Source: Microbacterium croceum
GTDB lineage: Bacteria > Actinomycetota > Actinomycetes > Actinomycetales > Microbacteriaceae
DNA length: 64,000 bases
Reading direction: 5' to 3'
Assembly (NCBI RefSeq): GCF_023091245.1
Contig: NZ_JAHWXN010000001.1
Span: 1,550,001 to 1,614,000, forward strand
The notes below the pieces were generated by a model. It searched no databases. It saw only the letters and a list, made by a program, of their open reading frames with translations, and had not been told where the DNA came from. Of this stretch, positions 18,130 to 28,200 are shown one piece after another. Numbering within the stretch: the stretch's first letter is position 1; each line of letters starts with the position of its first letter. The translations under genes were made by a program, and so were the position numbers.

Positions 18130-18177
18130 GGTCGCTCCCGGCTCCGGTCGCTCCTGGACCCGGTCGCTCCTGGGCCC
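18130..18177 (+). repeat. Three tandem 16-bp repeats
   Basis: Three head-to-tail units of 16 nt each begin GGTCGCTCC (18130, 18146, 18162) and differ only in their second halves. They sit just after the glycosyltransferase stop. No hairpin is formed; slippage duplication is the simplest origin. Confidence 0.7.
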
Positions 18178-18243
18178 GTCGAGCGCACTCTTCGCGACCG
18201 GAGGACCACTCGGAAGAGAATCTCCGGAAAAACTTATGAGGGA

Positions 18244-18273
18244 TGTCGATCCCGGTCGTTTCCGTTCGACGTC
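18244..18273 (+). promoter_or_regulatory. Candidate ECF42-type promoter
   Basis: TGTCGA (18244-18249), a 17-nt spacer and CGACGTC (18267-18273) match my recollection of the promoter recognised by ECF42 sigma factors (TGTCGA in the -35 and a CGA/TC-rich -10). The distance to the YCII gene fits a leader of about 40 nt. The downstream sigma factor is of this group, so autoregulation is expected. Confidence 0.5.
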
Positions 18274-18320
18274 TTTAGTGAGAGGGTCGACAGACGGCCC
18301 AGAGACCAAGGAGAAACCTC

Positions 18321-18749
18321 ATGAAGTACATGCTGATCATGCGCTCGACCGACGAAGCCGTCGCTGCGTACAAGGAGATGCCGTTCGAGCAGGTCATCGA
18401 GGCCATGGGAAAGTACAACGAGTCCATGATCAAGGCCGGCGTCCTCGCCGCTGGTGAAGGGCTGACCGATGCGGCCGAGGGCTTCGTCGTCGACTTCAGC
18501 GCCGAGACACCTCTGATCACCGACGGCCCCTACGGCGAGACCAAGGAGCTGTTCAACGGCTTCTGGATCCTCGAGGTCTCCAGCCGCGAGGAGGCGGCGG
18601 AGTGGGCGAGTCGTGCCCCGCTCGGACCGGGTTCGTTCCTCGAGGTACGCCGCGTGACCGACATGTCGGACTTCCCGGCGGACAACGAGTGGATCCAGAA
18701 GGAAGCGGGCTGGCGCGAAGAAGAAGAAGCGCGTCGCGCTCAGCAGTGA
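18321..18749 (+). CDS. YCII-related (DGPF domain) protein
   Basis: A 142-residue soluble protein of the YCII/DGPF family: an alpha-beta ferredoxin-like fold beginning MKYMLIMRS and containing the signature TDGPYGETKE near residue 74. DGPF proteins are the standard genomic partners of ECF42 sigma factors, whose gene follows after 1 nt. Their biochemical role is not settled. AAGGAG (18308-18313) lies 7 nt before the start, in contrast to the leaderless genes nearby. The acidic-basic C-terminal tail is atypical but short. Confidence 0.88.
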   Translation: MKYMLIMRSTDEAVAAYKEMPFEQVIEAMGKYNESMIKAGVLAAGEGLTDAAEGFVVDFSAETPLITDGPYGETKELFNGFWILEVSSREEAAEWASRAPLGPGSFLEVRRVTDMSDFPADNEWIQKEAGWREEEEARRAQQ

Positions 18750-18750
18750 G

Positions 18751-20043
18751 ATGAGCGACGCCCCTCCTGACAGCGCGACGGCGCGCTCCGCACCCGGCTC
18801 CGGGGCGACGGAGCGCGCCGTCGCCGCGGTGTGGCGCATCGAATCCGCCCGCATCGTCGGAACGCTCACGAGACTGGTCGGCGACTTCGGGCTCGCCGAG
18901 GACCTGGCGCAGGAGGCGCTTCTCGATGCCCTCCGGCAGTGGCCTCTCGAGGGAGTGCCCCGCAATGCTGCCGCGTGGCTCACCGCGGTCGCGAAGCGCA
19001 AGGCGATCGACAGCTGGCGTCGTCAGGAGCGGCTCGACGACCGCATCGCCGTGATCGCCCACGATCTGGAGCGGGAGCAGGCCGAGGCGCCGGATGCGCC
19101 GTGGGACCCGGATGCGGTCGACGACGACGTGCTGCGGCTGATCTTCATCTCGTGCCACCCCGTGCTGTCGCGCGAGGCGCAGGTGGCGCTCACTCTGCGT
19201 GTCGTGGCCGGTCTGTCGAGCGATCAGATCGCGCGGGCGTTTCTGGTGCCGACGGCCACGGTGCAGCAGCGGATCGTGCGGGCGAAGAAGACCCTCGCTG
19301 CGGCGCACGTGCCCTTCGAGACGCCGCCCCGCGACGAGCACCCGGCACGGCTTGGAGCGATCCTCGGGGTGTTGTATCTGATCTTCAACGAAGGCCATTC
19401 CGCGAGCAGCGGCTCCGACTGGATGCGCCCCGAGTTGAGCGACGAGGCCATCCGGCTCGCGCGCGTGCTGGCGGCGCTGATGCCGCGCGAGCGCGACGTG
19501 CACAGTCTCGTCGCCCTCATGGAGCTGACGGCTGCGCGGTTTCCCGCCCGGGTCGACGCGCATGGCGACCCGGTGCTGCTGGCGGATCAGGATCGTGCAC
19601 GCTGGGACCGGGGTCGCATCGCTCGCGGTCGTGCCGCACTGGCCACGGCGGATGCACTCGGTGCAGGCCGTGGTCCGTACGGCCTGCAGGCGGCGATCGC
19701 CGAGTGCCACGCGATCGCGCCGTCCGTGGAGGAGACCGACTGGGACCGCATCGTCTTGCTGTACGAGGCGCTCGGCCGCATCGCGCCGTCGCCCGTGGTC
19801 GAGCTCAACCGCGCGGCCGCCGTGGCCATGGCGACGGGGCCGGCATCCGCTCTGCGCATCGTCGACCAGCTTGCCGCCTCGGGTGCCCTCGCCGGCTATC
19901 ACCTGCTCCCTGCGACCAGAGCGGAACTGCTGCTGCGCCTCGGTCGCGAGCAGGAGGCCAGAGGAGAGTTCGCCGCCGCGGCCGCGCTCGCCGGCAACGA
20001 CCGGGAGCGGGGGCTGCTCGAGGCCAAGGCCGCGGGGCGCTGA
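18751..20043 (+). CDS. ECF42-type RNA polymerase sigma factor
   Basis: A 430-residue sigma factor, about twice the length of a plain ECF sigma. Region 2 is near residues 35-100 (GDFGLAEDLAQEALLDAL, KAIDSWRRQERLDD) and region 4 near 140-190 (LSSDQIARAFLVPTATVQQRI). After it comes the long C-terminal extension with helical, TPR-like repeats (DUF6596) typical of the group, which replaces an anti-sigma factor in controlling activity. It is co-transcribed with the DGPF gene. No anti-sigma gene is adjacent. Confidence 0.9.
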   Translation: MSDAPPDSATARSAPGSGATERAVAAVWRIESARIVGTLTRLVGDFGLAEDLAQEALLDALRQWPLEGVPRNAAAWLTAVAKRKAIDSWRRQERLDDRIAVIAHDLEREQAEAPDAPWDPDAVDDDVLRLIFISCHPVLSREAQVALTLRVVAGLSSDQIARAFLVPTATVQQRIVRAKKTLAAAHVPFETPPRDEHPARLGAILGVLYLIFNEGHSASSGSDWMRPELSDEAIRLARVLAALMPRERDVHSLVALMELTAARFPARVDAHGDPVLLADQDRARWDRGRIARGRAALATADALGAGRGPYGLQAAIAECHAIAPSVEETDWDRIVLLYEALGRIAPSPVVELNRAAAVAMATGPASALRIVDQLAASGALAGYHLLPATRAELLLRLGREQEARGEFAAAAALAGNDRERGLLEAKAAGR

Positions 20044-20059
20044 GGTCGCGCACACGACG

Positions 20060-20100
20060 AACCGCCCCGATCGTCAGCAGGGCCGACGATCGGGGCGGTT
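20060..20100. terminator. Bidirectional terminator between the sigma factor and GlsB genes
   Basis: A perfect 16-bp stem (20060-20075 with 20085-20100) with a 9-nt loop. The stem ends in A-T pairs on both sides (AACCGCC/GGCGGTT), so it can serve both convergent transcripts. Confidence 0.88.
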
Positions 20101-20118
20101 CTGGTGACCGCAGTGCGG

Positions 20119-20391
20119 TCAGTCGCGCACCTTCTGGCCGCGTCCGGCGATCAGACCGTAGATCAGCAGCACGATGATCGAGCCGCCGATGGCGAGGAGC
20201 CAGGTGCCCAGGTCCCAGAACTCGGTCAGCGGGCGGTTCAGGATCAGGCTGCCGAGCCACCCGCCGAGGATGGCGCCGACGACACCGAGCAGCAGGGTGA
20301 TGAACCATCCGCCGCCCTGCTTGCCGGGAAGGATCAGCTTCGCGATGGCTCCAGCGATGAGGCCGAGAAGAAGGAATCCGAGAAAGCTCAT
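20119..20391 (-). CDS. GlsB/YeaQ/YmgE family stress membrane protein
   Basis: A 90-residue membrane protein with three predicted helices and glycine-rich turns (GLIAGAIAKLILPGKQGGG, GAILGGWLGSLI). This is the transglycosylase-associated/GlsB family found in general stress regulons; the molecular role is unclear. I start it at the ATG whose codon is 20391-20389, because GGAG lies 6 nt upstream of it. A longer in-frame reading starting at 20490 would add a basic, unrelated 33-residue leader and is rejected. Confidence 0.85.
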   Translation of the reverse strand: MSFLGFLLLGLIAGAIAKLILPGKQGGGWFITLLLGVVGAILGGWLGSLILNRPLTEFWDLGTWLLAIGGSIIVLLIYGLIAGRGQKVRD

Positions 20392-20501
20392 GGTCAGCTC
20401 CAATGTTTCGTGAGCCCCGGGGTACCAGGGCTCGTGCCGCCCACTCTGGCCGCACGTCGAGCGCGGAGCCATCCCCTTGCGCGGCACCACTCGGATATGC
20501 G

Positions 20502-20535
20502 AAGAGGCCCGCCTCCTCGCGGAGACGGGCCTCTT
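20502..20535 (-). terminator. Terminator of the Bax inhibitor-1 gene
   Basis: A 10-bp stem AAGAGGCCCG/CGGGCCTCTT with further imperfect pairing inside, 14 nt after the stop of the minus-strand gene. Confidence 0.75.
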
Positions 20536-20548
20536 TCGTATGTGGATG

Positions 20549-21469
20549 TCAGTTGCTGCGGGCGATCGCGATGATCCGCAGGATCTCGATGTAGAGCCAG
20601 ACCACGGTGACCATGATGCCGAAGGCGCCGAGCCAGCCGTACTGGCGCGGAGCGCCGTTGCGCACGCCCTGCTGGATCTGGTCGAAGTCGAGCACCAGCG
20701 AGTAGGCGGCCATGATCACGACGAGGACGCCGATGATCAGACCCAGCGGGATGCCGAGGAACGGCTTAGCGCTGAGGAGTCCGAAGGCGTTGTCGTTGAT
20801 GCCGGTCCACATGAGCACGACGTTCAGGAGCGAGAAGACCAGGTAGCCCATCATCGCGATCATGAAGATCTTGGTGGCCTTCTTCGATGCGCGGATCTTG
20901 CCGCTGGCGAAGAGTGCCAGGGTCACACCGACGACGGAGACGGTCGCGAGCGTGGCCTGGACGACGATTCCCGGGTACAGGACCTCGAAGAAGGCCGAGA
21001 TGCCACCGATGAAGAGACCCTCGAAAGCCGCGTAGGCGAAGATCAGTGCCGGACGCACCTTCTTGCGCGAGGTGAAGGTGATGACCATCGCGAGGACGAA
21101 GCCGGCGAGCGCGCCGACGATCCACGGCAGCATGTTCGGCTGGAAGTCGCTGTAGGGGTTGTACGCGGGGGCCGAGACGCCGCCGAGCGTCCAGACCCAG
21201 CCGATCGCGGCGGTGACCAGCAGGATGCCGAACAGGCCGGCGGTCTTCCACACCGTGTCCTCGACCGACATGCGGTCGGTCTCGATGGCGCCGGCCGGAG
21301 GAGCGGCGTACATGCCCTCGAGCTGGGCGTTGGTCGCCGCGTCGATTCCGGCGTGCTGGAAGGAGGCGTTCTGCGCACCCTGAGCAGCCTGCGGTCCGCC
21401 CGGGTAGGTCGCGACGTTGCGCGGATCCTGCTGCTTGAACGCAGGGTTGTTGAATGCGAAGTTGCTCAT
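20549..21469 (-). CDS. Bax inhibitor-1/YccA family membrane protein
   Basis: A 306-residue protein. A polar N-terminal part of about 85 residues, rich in Asn, Pro and Gln, precedes seven predicted membrane helices (about 92-300). It belongs to the actinobacterial branch of the BI-1/YccA (TMBIM) family, which has been linked to calcium leak and stress tolerance. The closing segment VWLYIEILRIIAI, with an acidic residue inside the last helix, is a usual family feature. It is divergent from the GDPD gene across a 90-nt gap. Confidence 0.87.
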   Translation of the reverse strand: MSNFAFNNPAFKQQDPRNVATYPGGPQAAQGAQNASFQHAGIDAATNAQLEGMYAAPPAGAIETDRMSVEDTVWKTAGLFGILLVTAAIGWVWTLGGVSAPAYNPYSDFQPNMLPWIVGALAGFVLAMVITFTSRKKVRPALIFAYAAFEGLFIGGISAFFEVLYPGIVVQATLATVSVVGVTLALFASGKIRASKKATKIFMIAMMGYLVFSLLNVVLMWTGINDNAFGLLSAKPFLGIPLGLIIGVLVVIMAAYSLVLDFDQIQQGVRNGAPRQYGWLGAFGIMVTVVWLYIEILRIIAIARSN

Positions 21470-21559
21470 TGGTGGGCCTCACTCCAAAAGGGTGTCGTAG
21501 GTCGCTTCCTTCTAAGATACCCGGGAGGTGCCACGGGTGGGGTGTTCTACGCTGAGAGC

Positions 21560-22546
21560 GTGCCCAGGAAATCTCCCCTCGTCATCGGGCATCGCGGTGC
21601 GCCCGGCTACCGTCCGGAACACAGCCGCTCGTCGTACGAGCTCGCGCTCGCGATGGGCGTCGATGCCGTGGAACCGGATGTCGTCGCCACCAAGGACGGC
21701 GTGCTGGTGGTGCGGCACGAGAACGAGATCTCCGGCACCACCGACATCGCCGACCATCCGCAGTTCGCGGATCGGAAGACCACGAAGCGCGTCGACGGGC
21801 AGGCGCTGACCGGCTGGTTCACGGAGGACTTCACGTGGGCGGAGCTGTCGACCCTACGGGTGCGCGAGCGACTGCCCGAGGTGAGGCTCTCGAGCGCGAG
21901 CTTCGACGGCTCGCAGGCGATCCTGCGGCTGGTGGACGTGCTCGACATCGTGCGCGAAGGTTCCGTGGAGCATGGCCGCGAGATCGGCGTGGTCCTGGAG
22001 GTCAAGCACGCGACGTACTTCGCGAGCATCGGCATGGAGCTCGCGCCGCTCATCGAACGCGACCTGAAGGCGGCCGGATGGGCCGACGGCGAGCTCCCGC
22101 TGATCATCGAGAGCTTCGAGTCGACGGTGCTCGCACAGCTGCGGGATCGGGGCATCCCCGCCTCCTACATCTACCTGATCGAGGCCTCCGGTCGGCCCTA
22201 CGACCTCCTGGTCGCCCAGGGCACGCGGGCGCCCACCTACAAGGCCACCGTGACCCCGCAGGGTCTCGGCGACCTCGTCGGCCGCGTGGACGGCATCAGC
22301 GTCGACAAGAAGATGCTGCTCGCCCGCGGCAACACGATCGTGCCGGATGCGCACGCCAGAGGGCTCCAGGTCTTCACCTGGACCTGTCGGCCCGAGAACG
22401 GATTCCTCTCTCCGGAGTTCCGCGGTTCCGGTGGAGGCGGTGCTTACGGCGACTACGAGGCCGAGTGGGGCGTGATCGCGCGCACCGGCGTCGACGGCGT
22501 CTTCGTCGACCATCCCGATCTGGGCGTGGGGTTCTTCCGCAGCTGA
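21560..22546 (+). CDS. Glycerophosphodiester phosphodiesterase
   Basis: A 328-residue GDPD-family TIM barrel. The catalytic start IGHRGAPGYRPEHS, the metal ligands in AVEPDVVATKDGVLVVRHE and the late VFTWTCRPEN are present. No signal peptide is seen, so it should act in the cytoplasm, releasing glycerol 3-phosphate from glycerophosphodiesters. The start is a GTG 6 nt after the box TACGCT (21548-21553), a leaderless arrangement. A long in-frame extension upstream crosses the antisense BI-1 gene and is not real. Confidence 0.93.
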   Translation: MPRKSPLVIGHRGAPGYRPEHSRSSYELALAMGVDAVEPDVVATKDGVLVVRHENEISGTTDIADHPQFADRKTTKRVDGQALTGWFTEDFTWAELSTLRVRERLPEVRLSSASFDGSQAILRLVDVLDIVREGSVEHGREIGVVLEVKHATYFASIGMELAPLIERDLKAAGWADGELPLIIESFESTVLAQLRDRGIPASYIYLIEASGRPYDLLVAQGTRAPTYKATVTPQGLGDLVGRVDGISVDKKMLLARGNTIVPDAHARGLQVFTWTCRPENGFLSPEFRGSGGGGAYGDYEAEWGVIARTGVDGVFVDHPDLGVGFFRS

Positions 22547-22579
22547 GGCGCCGTCAGTGCGCGCACCGAGGTGCCGGCG

Positions 22580-22978
22580 TCACAGTGTTCGATCGAACGC
22601 GCCCTTGCGGCTGGAGACGATCTCCTTGCCGAGTGGCATGAGTGAGATCGGCACCATCTTGAAATCGGCGATGCCCATCGGGATGCCGATGATCGTGATG
22701 CACAGCGCGAGGCCCGAGATGATGTGGCCGATCGCCAGCCACCAGCCGGCCAGGATGACCCAGAGCACGTTGCCGAGGAACGACCCGACCCCCGCGGTGG
22801 GCCTGCTCACGACCTCGCGGCCGAACGGCCAGATCGCATAGCGGGCGATACGGAACGAGGCGATCGCCCACGGGATCGTGACGATCGGGATGCACAGCAG
22901 CACGCCGGCCAACAGGTACCCGAGGAACAGGGCCCAGCCGGCCAGGATGACCCAGATGATGTTGAGGATCGTGCGCAT
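22580..22978 (-). CDS. YccF domain membrane protein
   Basis: A 132-residue membrane protein made of two similar halves, each with the family pattern NIIWVILAGW...IPWAIASFRIA and NVLWVILAGW...IPMGIADFKM, which identifies the YccF family. Four helices are predicted. Function is unknown. It is convergent with the GDPD gene (33-nt gap). Confidence 0.9.
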   Translation of the reverse strand: MRTILNIIWVILAGWALFLGYLLAGVLLCIPIVTIPWAIASFRIARYAIWPFGREVVSRPTAGVGSFLGNVLWVILAGWWLAIGHIISGLALCITIIGIPMGIADFKMVPISLMPLGKEIVSSRKGAFDRTL

Positions 22979-23067
22979 CCTCCGATCATGTCACCTGTGA
23001 TCGTCTCCTCCTGAGCATCCGCCCCGAGGTCCCGAGGTACCAGCGGCTCTGATGCCAGACTGGCCGC

Positions 23068-24072
23068 ATGAGTGGAATCGTCGTCGACGCCGTCAGCAGA
23101 TCATTCGGATCGGTCCAGGCCGTGCGCGGCGCGACCCTCCGCGCCGAGGAAGGGCGGGTGACCGGGCTCGTCGGGCCCAACGGCGCAGGCAAGACCACGC
23201 TGCTGCTGATGCTCGCATCGCTGCTCGCCCCCGACTCCGGCAGCATCAGGATCGGGGGCGTGGATCCGGCATCGGACCCGCTGGCCGCCCGGCGTCTGCT
23301 GGGGTGGATGCCCGACGCACTGGGGGCGTGGCCCTCGCTCACCGCACGCGAGACGATCGTCACCACAGCGCGGCTGTACGGCATCTCCCGGACCGATGCG
23401 GCTCCCCGCGCCGCGCAGCTGCTCGACCTCGTCGGACTCGCCGAGCTCGCCGATTCGCCTGCCAAGGTGCTCTCCCGCGGGCAGAAGCAGAAGCTTGGAC
23501 TGGCGAGGGCCCTCGTGCACGATCCGCAGGTGCTGCTGCTCGACGAACCGGCGTCGGGACTGGACCCCGAGGCCCGTGTGCAGCTGCGGGTGCTGCTGCG
23601 GCGTCTCGCCGCCGAAGGCCGCACGGTGCTGATCTCCAGCCACGTCCTCTCCGAACTCGAAGAGGTCGTGGACGACGCCGTGTTCCTGGTCGCGGGCGCG
23701 GTCGTCGACGCTGCACCGGCCCAGGCGAGCGCTCGGGCGTGGCGGATCCGACTCGCCGGCGCCTCGGCCGAACGGCTGAATGCGGACTCCTGGCAGGTCG
23801 CCTCGACACTGGGCGTGGCGCCCGAGTCGCTCGGTGCCGATCGTGGCGCGGTGCTTCTCGGTCTGCCGAGCGAGGAAGCGGCCGCCGACGCCCTGCGGCG
23901 CCTGGTCGAGGCGGGACTACCGGTATCGGAGTTCGCGCCGGCCCAGAGCGCGCTCGAGCACACCTTCCTGGCGCTCAGGGAGCAGGAGGCGCATCAGGCC
24001 CCGGCATCGCCGCCGCCTCCTCCCGCACCGGCCCCTCCCACCCACCCCACTTCGACGGAGGCCGACGCATGA
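23068..24072 (+). CDS. ABC transporter ATP-binding protein
   Basis: A 334-residue ATPase of the ABC-2/CcmA class. Walker A is GLVGPNGAGKTT (about residue 35), the signature is LSRGQKQKLGL, and Walker B is VLLLDEPASGLD. The last 110 residues hold a DUF-like accessory part and a proline-rich tail. The sequence CAGACT six nt before the ATG may be a variant leaderless -10 box. It energises the permease encoded next, with which it overlaps by 4 nt. The exported substrate is unknown. Confidence 0.9.
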   Translation: MSGIVVDAVSRSFGSVQAVRGATLRAEEGRVTGLVGPNGAGKTTLLLMLASLLAPDSGSIRIGGVDPASDPLAARRLLGWMPDALGAWPSLTARETIVTTARLYGISRTDAAPRAAQLLDLVGLAELADSPAKVLSRGQKQKLGLARALVHDPQVLLLDEPASGLDPEARVQLRVLLRRLAAEGRTVLISSHVLSELEEVVDDAVFLVAGAVVDAAPAQASARAWRIRLAGASAERLNADSWQVASTLGVAPESLGADRGAVLLGLPSEEAAADALRRLVEAGLPVSEFAPAQSALEHTFLALREQEAHQAPASPPPPPAPAPPTHPTSTEADA

Positions 24073-25085
24073 GCATCTCGCACATCACCACGATCGCCCG
24101 GCTCGAACTGACCCAGCGGCTGCGCAGCGTCGGTTGGTACATCCTGCTCGGCGTGTTCGCCGTCGTGCTGCTCGGCGTCACGATCCTGGCCTACGCGGTG
24201 TACTCCTGGAACGATTTCGGCGGTGCCGGCGTCTACTCGATCGTCGTGAACATGGTGCTGCTGCTGGTCGTGCTGGTCTCGCCCACTCTCAGCGGCAACA
24301 CGATCAACGGCGACCGCGATGCCGCCACGCTCGCGGCGGTGCAGGTGACGGCGGCGTCCACCGGCGACATCATGATCGGCAAGCTGCTCGCCGCTGTCGC
24401 GACCGGCGGTGCGTTCCTCGTGGTGGCCGTGCCTTTCCTGGCGGTCTCGCTGATCGGTGGGGGCGCCGATCTGAGCGTGCTGCTGGTGTCGCTGCTCGTG
24501 CTGATCGTCGAGATCGTCATCGTCGCGGCGATCGGGGTGGGGCTGAGCGGACTCATCGCGCGTCCGCTGTTCTCGGTCGCGACGACCTATCTGGTCGTGG
24601 CGGGCCTCGTGATCGGCACCCTCATCGCCTTCGCGCTCGGCGGGCTTGCGGTGCGCAGCGAGGCGACGACGTACTCGCGGCCCTACGATTCCGCGGGCAA
24701 CGTCGACTGCGAGAACTGGGAGACCTACACCTACGAGGTGCCGCGGTTCGATCTCGTCTGGTGGGCGCTCGCCGCGAACCCGTTCGTGGTGCTCGCCGAC
24801 GCGACGCCGACCGAGTTCTCCAAGGACGGCTATCCGGTCGATCTGTTCGGCCAGATCAAGCTCGGCGTGCGGACGGCGCAGCTGTCGCCGCTCGAACAGC
24901 GCTGGGACGACTGCGACATCGAGGGGAACTACCCGACGGCACGGGAGACGATCGACTCGACCGTGCCGAGCTGGTTCGTGGGACTCGGCGTGCAGGTCGT
25001 GCTCGCCGGTTCGCTGTTCGCCGGCGCCTGGGCGCGCACGCGAACCCCCGCGCGCCGCCTGCCCCCGGGCACGCGTATCGCTTGA
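24069..25085 (+). CDS. ABC-2 type transporter permease
   Basis: A 338-residue membrane protein with six predicted helices (first near residue 22-44, last near 305-325). A large extracytoplasmic loop of about 110 residues lies before the last helix and contains two cysteines (NVDCENWE and WDDCDIEG) that could form a disulphide. It starts at the ATG that overlaps the ATPase stop (ATGA). It is the channel partner of the upstream ATPase. Confidence 0.87.
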   Translation: MSISHITTIARLELTQRLRSVGWYILLGVFAVVLLGVTILAYAVYSWNDFGGAGVYSIVVNMVLLLVVLVSPTLSGNTINGDRDAATLAAVQVTAASTGDIMIGKLLAAVATGGAFLVVAVPFLAVSLIGGGADLSVLLVSLLVLIVEIVIVAAIGVGLSGLIARPLFSVATTYLVVAGLVIGTLIAFALGGLAVRSEATTYSRPYDSAGNVDCENWETYTYEVPRFDLVWWALAANPFVVLADATPTEFSKDGYPVDLFGQIKLGVRTAQLSPLEQRWDDCDIEGNYPTARETIDSTVPSWFVGLGVQVVLAGSLFAGAWARTRTPARRLPPGTRIA

Positions 25086-25177
25086 CGGTCGGCGGCGGTC
25101 GGCGGCGAACCGCAACCCCGTGTTCACGCGGCGTACATCCGCGGGTCGTGCGGTGGCCACGCGACATCGGTGGGGTG

Positions 25178-25203
25178 GTCGGGTACCCGTTCGCGCACCC
25201 GAC
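25178..25203 (+). promoter_or_regulatory. Leader hairpin before the surface-protein gene
   Basis: GTCGGGT (25178-25184) and ACCCGAC (25197-25203) form a 7-bp stem with a 12-nt loop that ends 2 nt before the AGGAG ribosome-binding site. It could affect translation. The rest of the 129-nt gap shows only a short GGTCGGCGGC duplication. Confidence 0.4.
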
Positions 25204-25214
25204 ACAGGAGTCCC

Positions 25215-28200
25215 ATGTCCCGCCTGCTCCGCGGGGTCGCAGTCTCGGTGGTCGGCGCTCTCAGCGCTGCCGCCCTGCTCGCCGCCCCCGCCGCCGCCAT
25301 CGGCGCCACGTCCGACAACACACCCACCGCGATCCAGGAGGCGGAGGCAGCACCCGGCCTGGTGCTGAACGAGATCGTCTACGACGCGGCCCAGACGGGT
25401 CTCGCCGATCAGGTCGAGATCTACAACGCCGGTGAGACGACCGTCTCCCTCGACGGCTGGAAGATCTCGGACGAGAAGCGTGACGCCTTCGGTCAGGCGC
25501 CGGAGGGCACCACCCTGGCGCCGGGGGAGTTCCTGGTGCTCGTGAAGGACATCGACTTCCCTTTCGGCCTCGGCAAGGGTGATGAGGTCGTGCTCTACGA
25601 TCCGAGCGGCGCCGAGGTCGACGCCTACGCCTACGCCAACACCGCGCCGATCGCGGTCTGGGCCCGCTGCCCCGATGGAACCGGCGAGTGGGCGCACGCG
25701 ACTGCGGCGACGCCCGGTGGCGCGAACGACTGCTCGGTCGCCCCGGTGGACGGTTCGATCGTGATCAACGAGGTCGACTCGCAGCCGGCGGACTGGGTGG
25801 AGTTCTACAACCCCGGCACGGCGGCCCTCGACATCTCGGGCTACGAGATCCGCGACAACTCCGATGACCACCGCTGGCAGTTCCGGCCGGGAACCACGAT
25901 CGGCGCCGGCGCCTACCTGGTGGTCGAGGAGGGCACGATCGGCCTGGTGTCCGGTATCGAGACCGCCTTCCGCGATCCGATCGGCATCGGCAGCGCCGAC
26001 CGCATCCGCCTCTTCGACGCCACCGGTGCGCTGATCGACGACACGCTGCCCTGGAGTGGTCACGCTGCGATCGGCGGCGACGCCGCGGCGGCCACGCTCG
26101 CCCGCTGCCCCGACGGCGCGGGCGCCTTCGTGCTCGCCCACCCGACGCCCGGAGCCACGAACGCCTGCGTCACGCCGGATGTGGTGATCAACGAGATCGA
26201 GTCGAACGGCGACGCCACCGACTGGGTCGAGGTGCTCAACACCGGCACGACCGCGGTCGACCTGTCGGGGTGGACCGTGATGGACAACGACCCGAACGGC
26301 CACGCCGACCAGGCGACTCCGCTCCCGGCGGGCACGCTGCTCGCTCCCGGCGCGTACTTCGTGTTCGACCAGCCGACGAACTTCGTCTTCGGCCTCGGCA
26401 ACGGCGACACGGTCACCCTTCGCGACGCCACCGGCAACACGGTCGACGAGCATGTCTACACCGCGCACGCCGCGGGTGTGCTGGCGCGCTGCGCCGATGG
26501 GACCGGCGAGTTCGTCGACATCGCGGTGTCGACCAAGGGGCTGCGCAACGCGTGCGGCAACCCCGTGCGCATCAACGAGGTCGAGTCCGACGGAGGATCT
26601 CCGGACGACTGGATCGAGCTGGTCAACCCGACCGACAGCGCGGTCGATGTGTCGGGCGTGGTCGTGAAGGACGACGACGACGCGCACGCCTTCACGGTGC
26701 CGGCCGGCACCACGATCGCCGCGGGCGGCTACCTGGTGATCGAGCGCGAGTCCCTCGGCTTCGGACTCGGCCGCGGTGACGCCGTGCGCCTGTTCGACGG
26801 AGACCTGCTCGTGGACAGCACGACGTGGGGAGCGGGACACGCCGCCACCACGTGGGGACGCTGCCCCGACACCACGGGCGCGTTCGGCGTGACGGAGAAG
26901 CCGACCAAGGGCATGGCCAATGTGTGCGCGGGCGAGATCGCGGTGACGCCGTGGCCCGGTTCCGCCGACGTGCGGGTGCTCGACGACGTGCCGACCTTCC
27001 TGGAGGACTCCTCGGGTCTGGACGTGCAGGAGACCGCCGACGGCGCGTTCCTGTGGGCGGTGGACAACGGCGAAGGCCGCATCTGGAAGCTCGAGGCGCA
27101 CGCCGACGGTTCGGTGGAGAAGGTCGACGGCTGGACGGACGGCAAGCGCGTGCGCTTCCAGAAGGATGCCTCGAACCCCGGTGCTGCGGGCCCCGATACG
27201 GAGGGCATCACGGTCGACGGCGATGGCTTCGTGTACGTGGCCTCGGAGCGCGACAACAGCGCGAAGGGCGTCAATCAGAACATCGTGCTGAGGGTCGATC
27301 CCGATGCGGCAGCCGGTGACCTGGTGGCCCAGCAGCAGTGGGACCTCACTGCCCTGCTCCCCACGGTCGGCGCGAACCTCGGCATGGAGGCGGTGCAGTG
27401 GGTTCCGGATGCCGCACTCGCCGGGAAGCTGTTCGACGACAACACCGGCGCAGCCTATGACCCCGCCGACTACGCGGGACACGGCTCGGGGCTCTTCTTC
27501 GTCGCGGTCGAGGACAACGGGCACGTGTACGGCTTCGCGCTCGCCGCGGACGGGGGCGCGACCCTCGTCTCGGAGATCGCTCCCGGCCTGACCGGGGTCA
27601 TGGCGCTGGACTACGACAGCGTCCGCGACGTGCTCTGGGCCGTGTGCGACGACGGATGCCAGGGGCGCTCGGCCGAGATCACGCTGAACGGCACCGCGAA
27701 GCCGGGCCTCGCGCACCATGCGCGTCCGGCCGGGATGCCCGACATCAACAACGAGGGATTCGCGACGGCTCCGGCCTCGCTGTCGGTCGACGGTCAGCGA
27801 CCGGTCTGGTGGTTCGCGGACGGCTTCGCCTCGCAGTCGCTGCGCACCGGCACCCTGCCGGGCAGCGACGACGAGACGCCGGGCACGAACCCGCCGCTCC
27901 CCGGTTCCGCACTGAACGACGACAACCGCAACGGCGTCACGATCAACCCCTCGGTCGCCGCGGCAGGGCAGCAGGTCATCGTGACGGTCGGCGACGCACA
28001 GGCCGGAACCGAGGTCTCGGTCTGGATGTACTCCGACCCGCAGCAATTGGTCTCGGGGGCGCTGGACGCCTCCGGCCGCATCACCGTCACCATCCCCGCG
28101 GACGCGGCAGCCGGTGCGCATCGGATCGCGGTGTACGACGCCGACGGCGACCTGATCGGCTGGGGCGACCTGCGCGTCACCGCGGCATCGGGTGGTGCCA

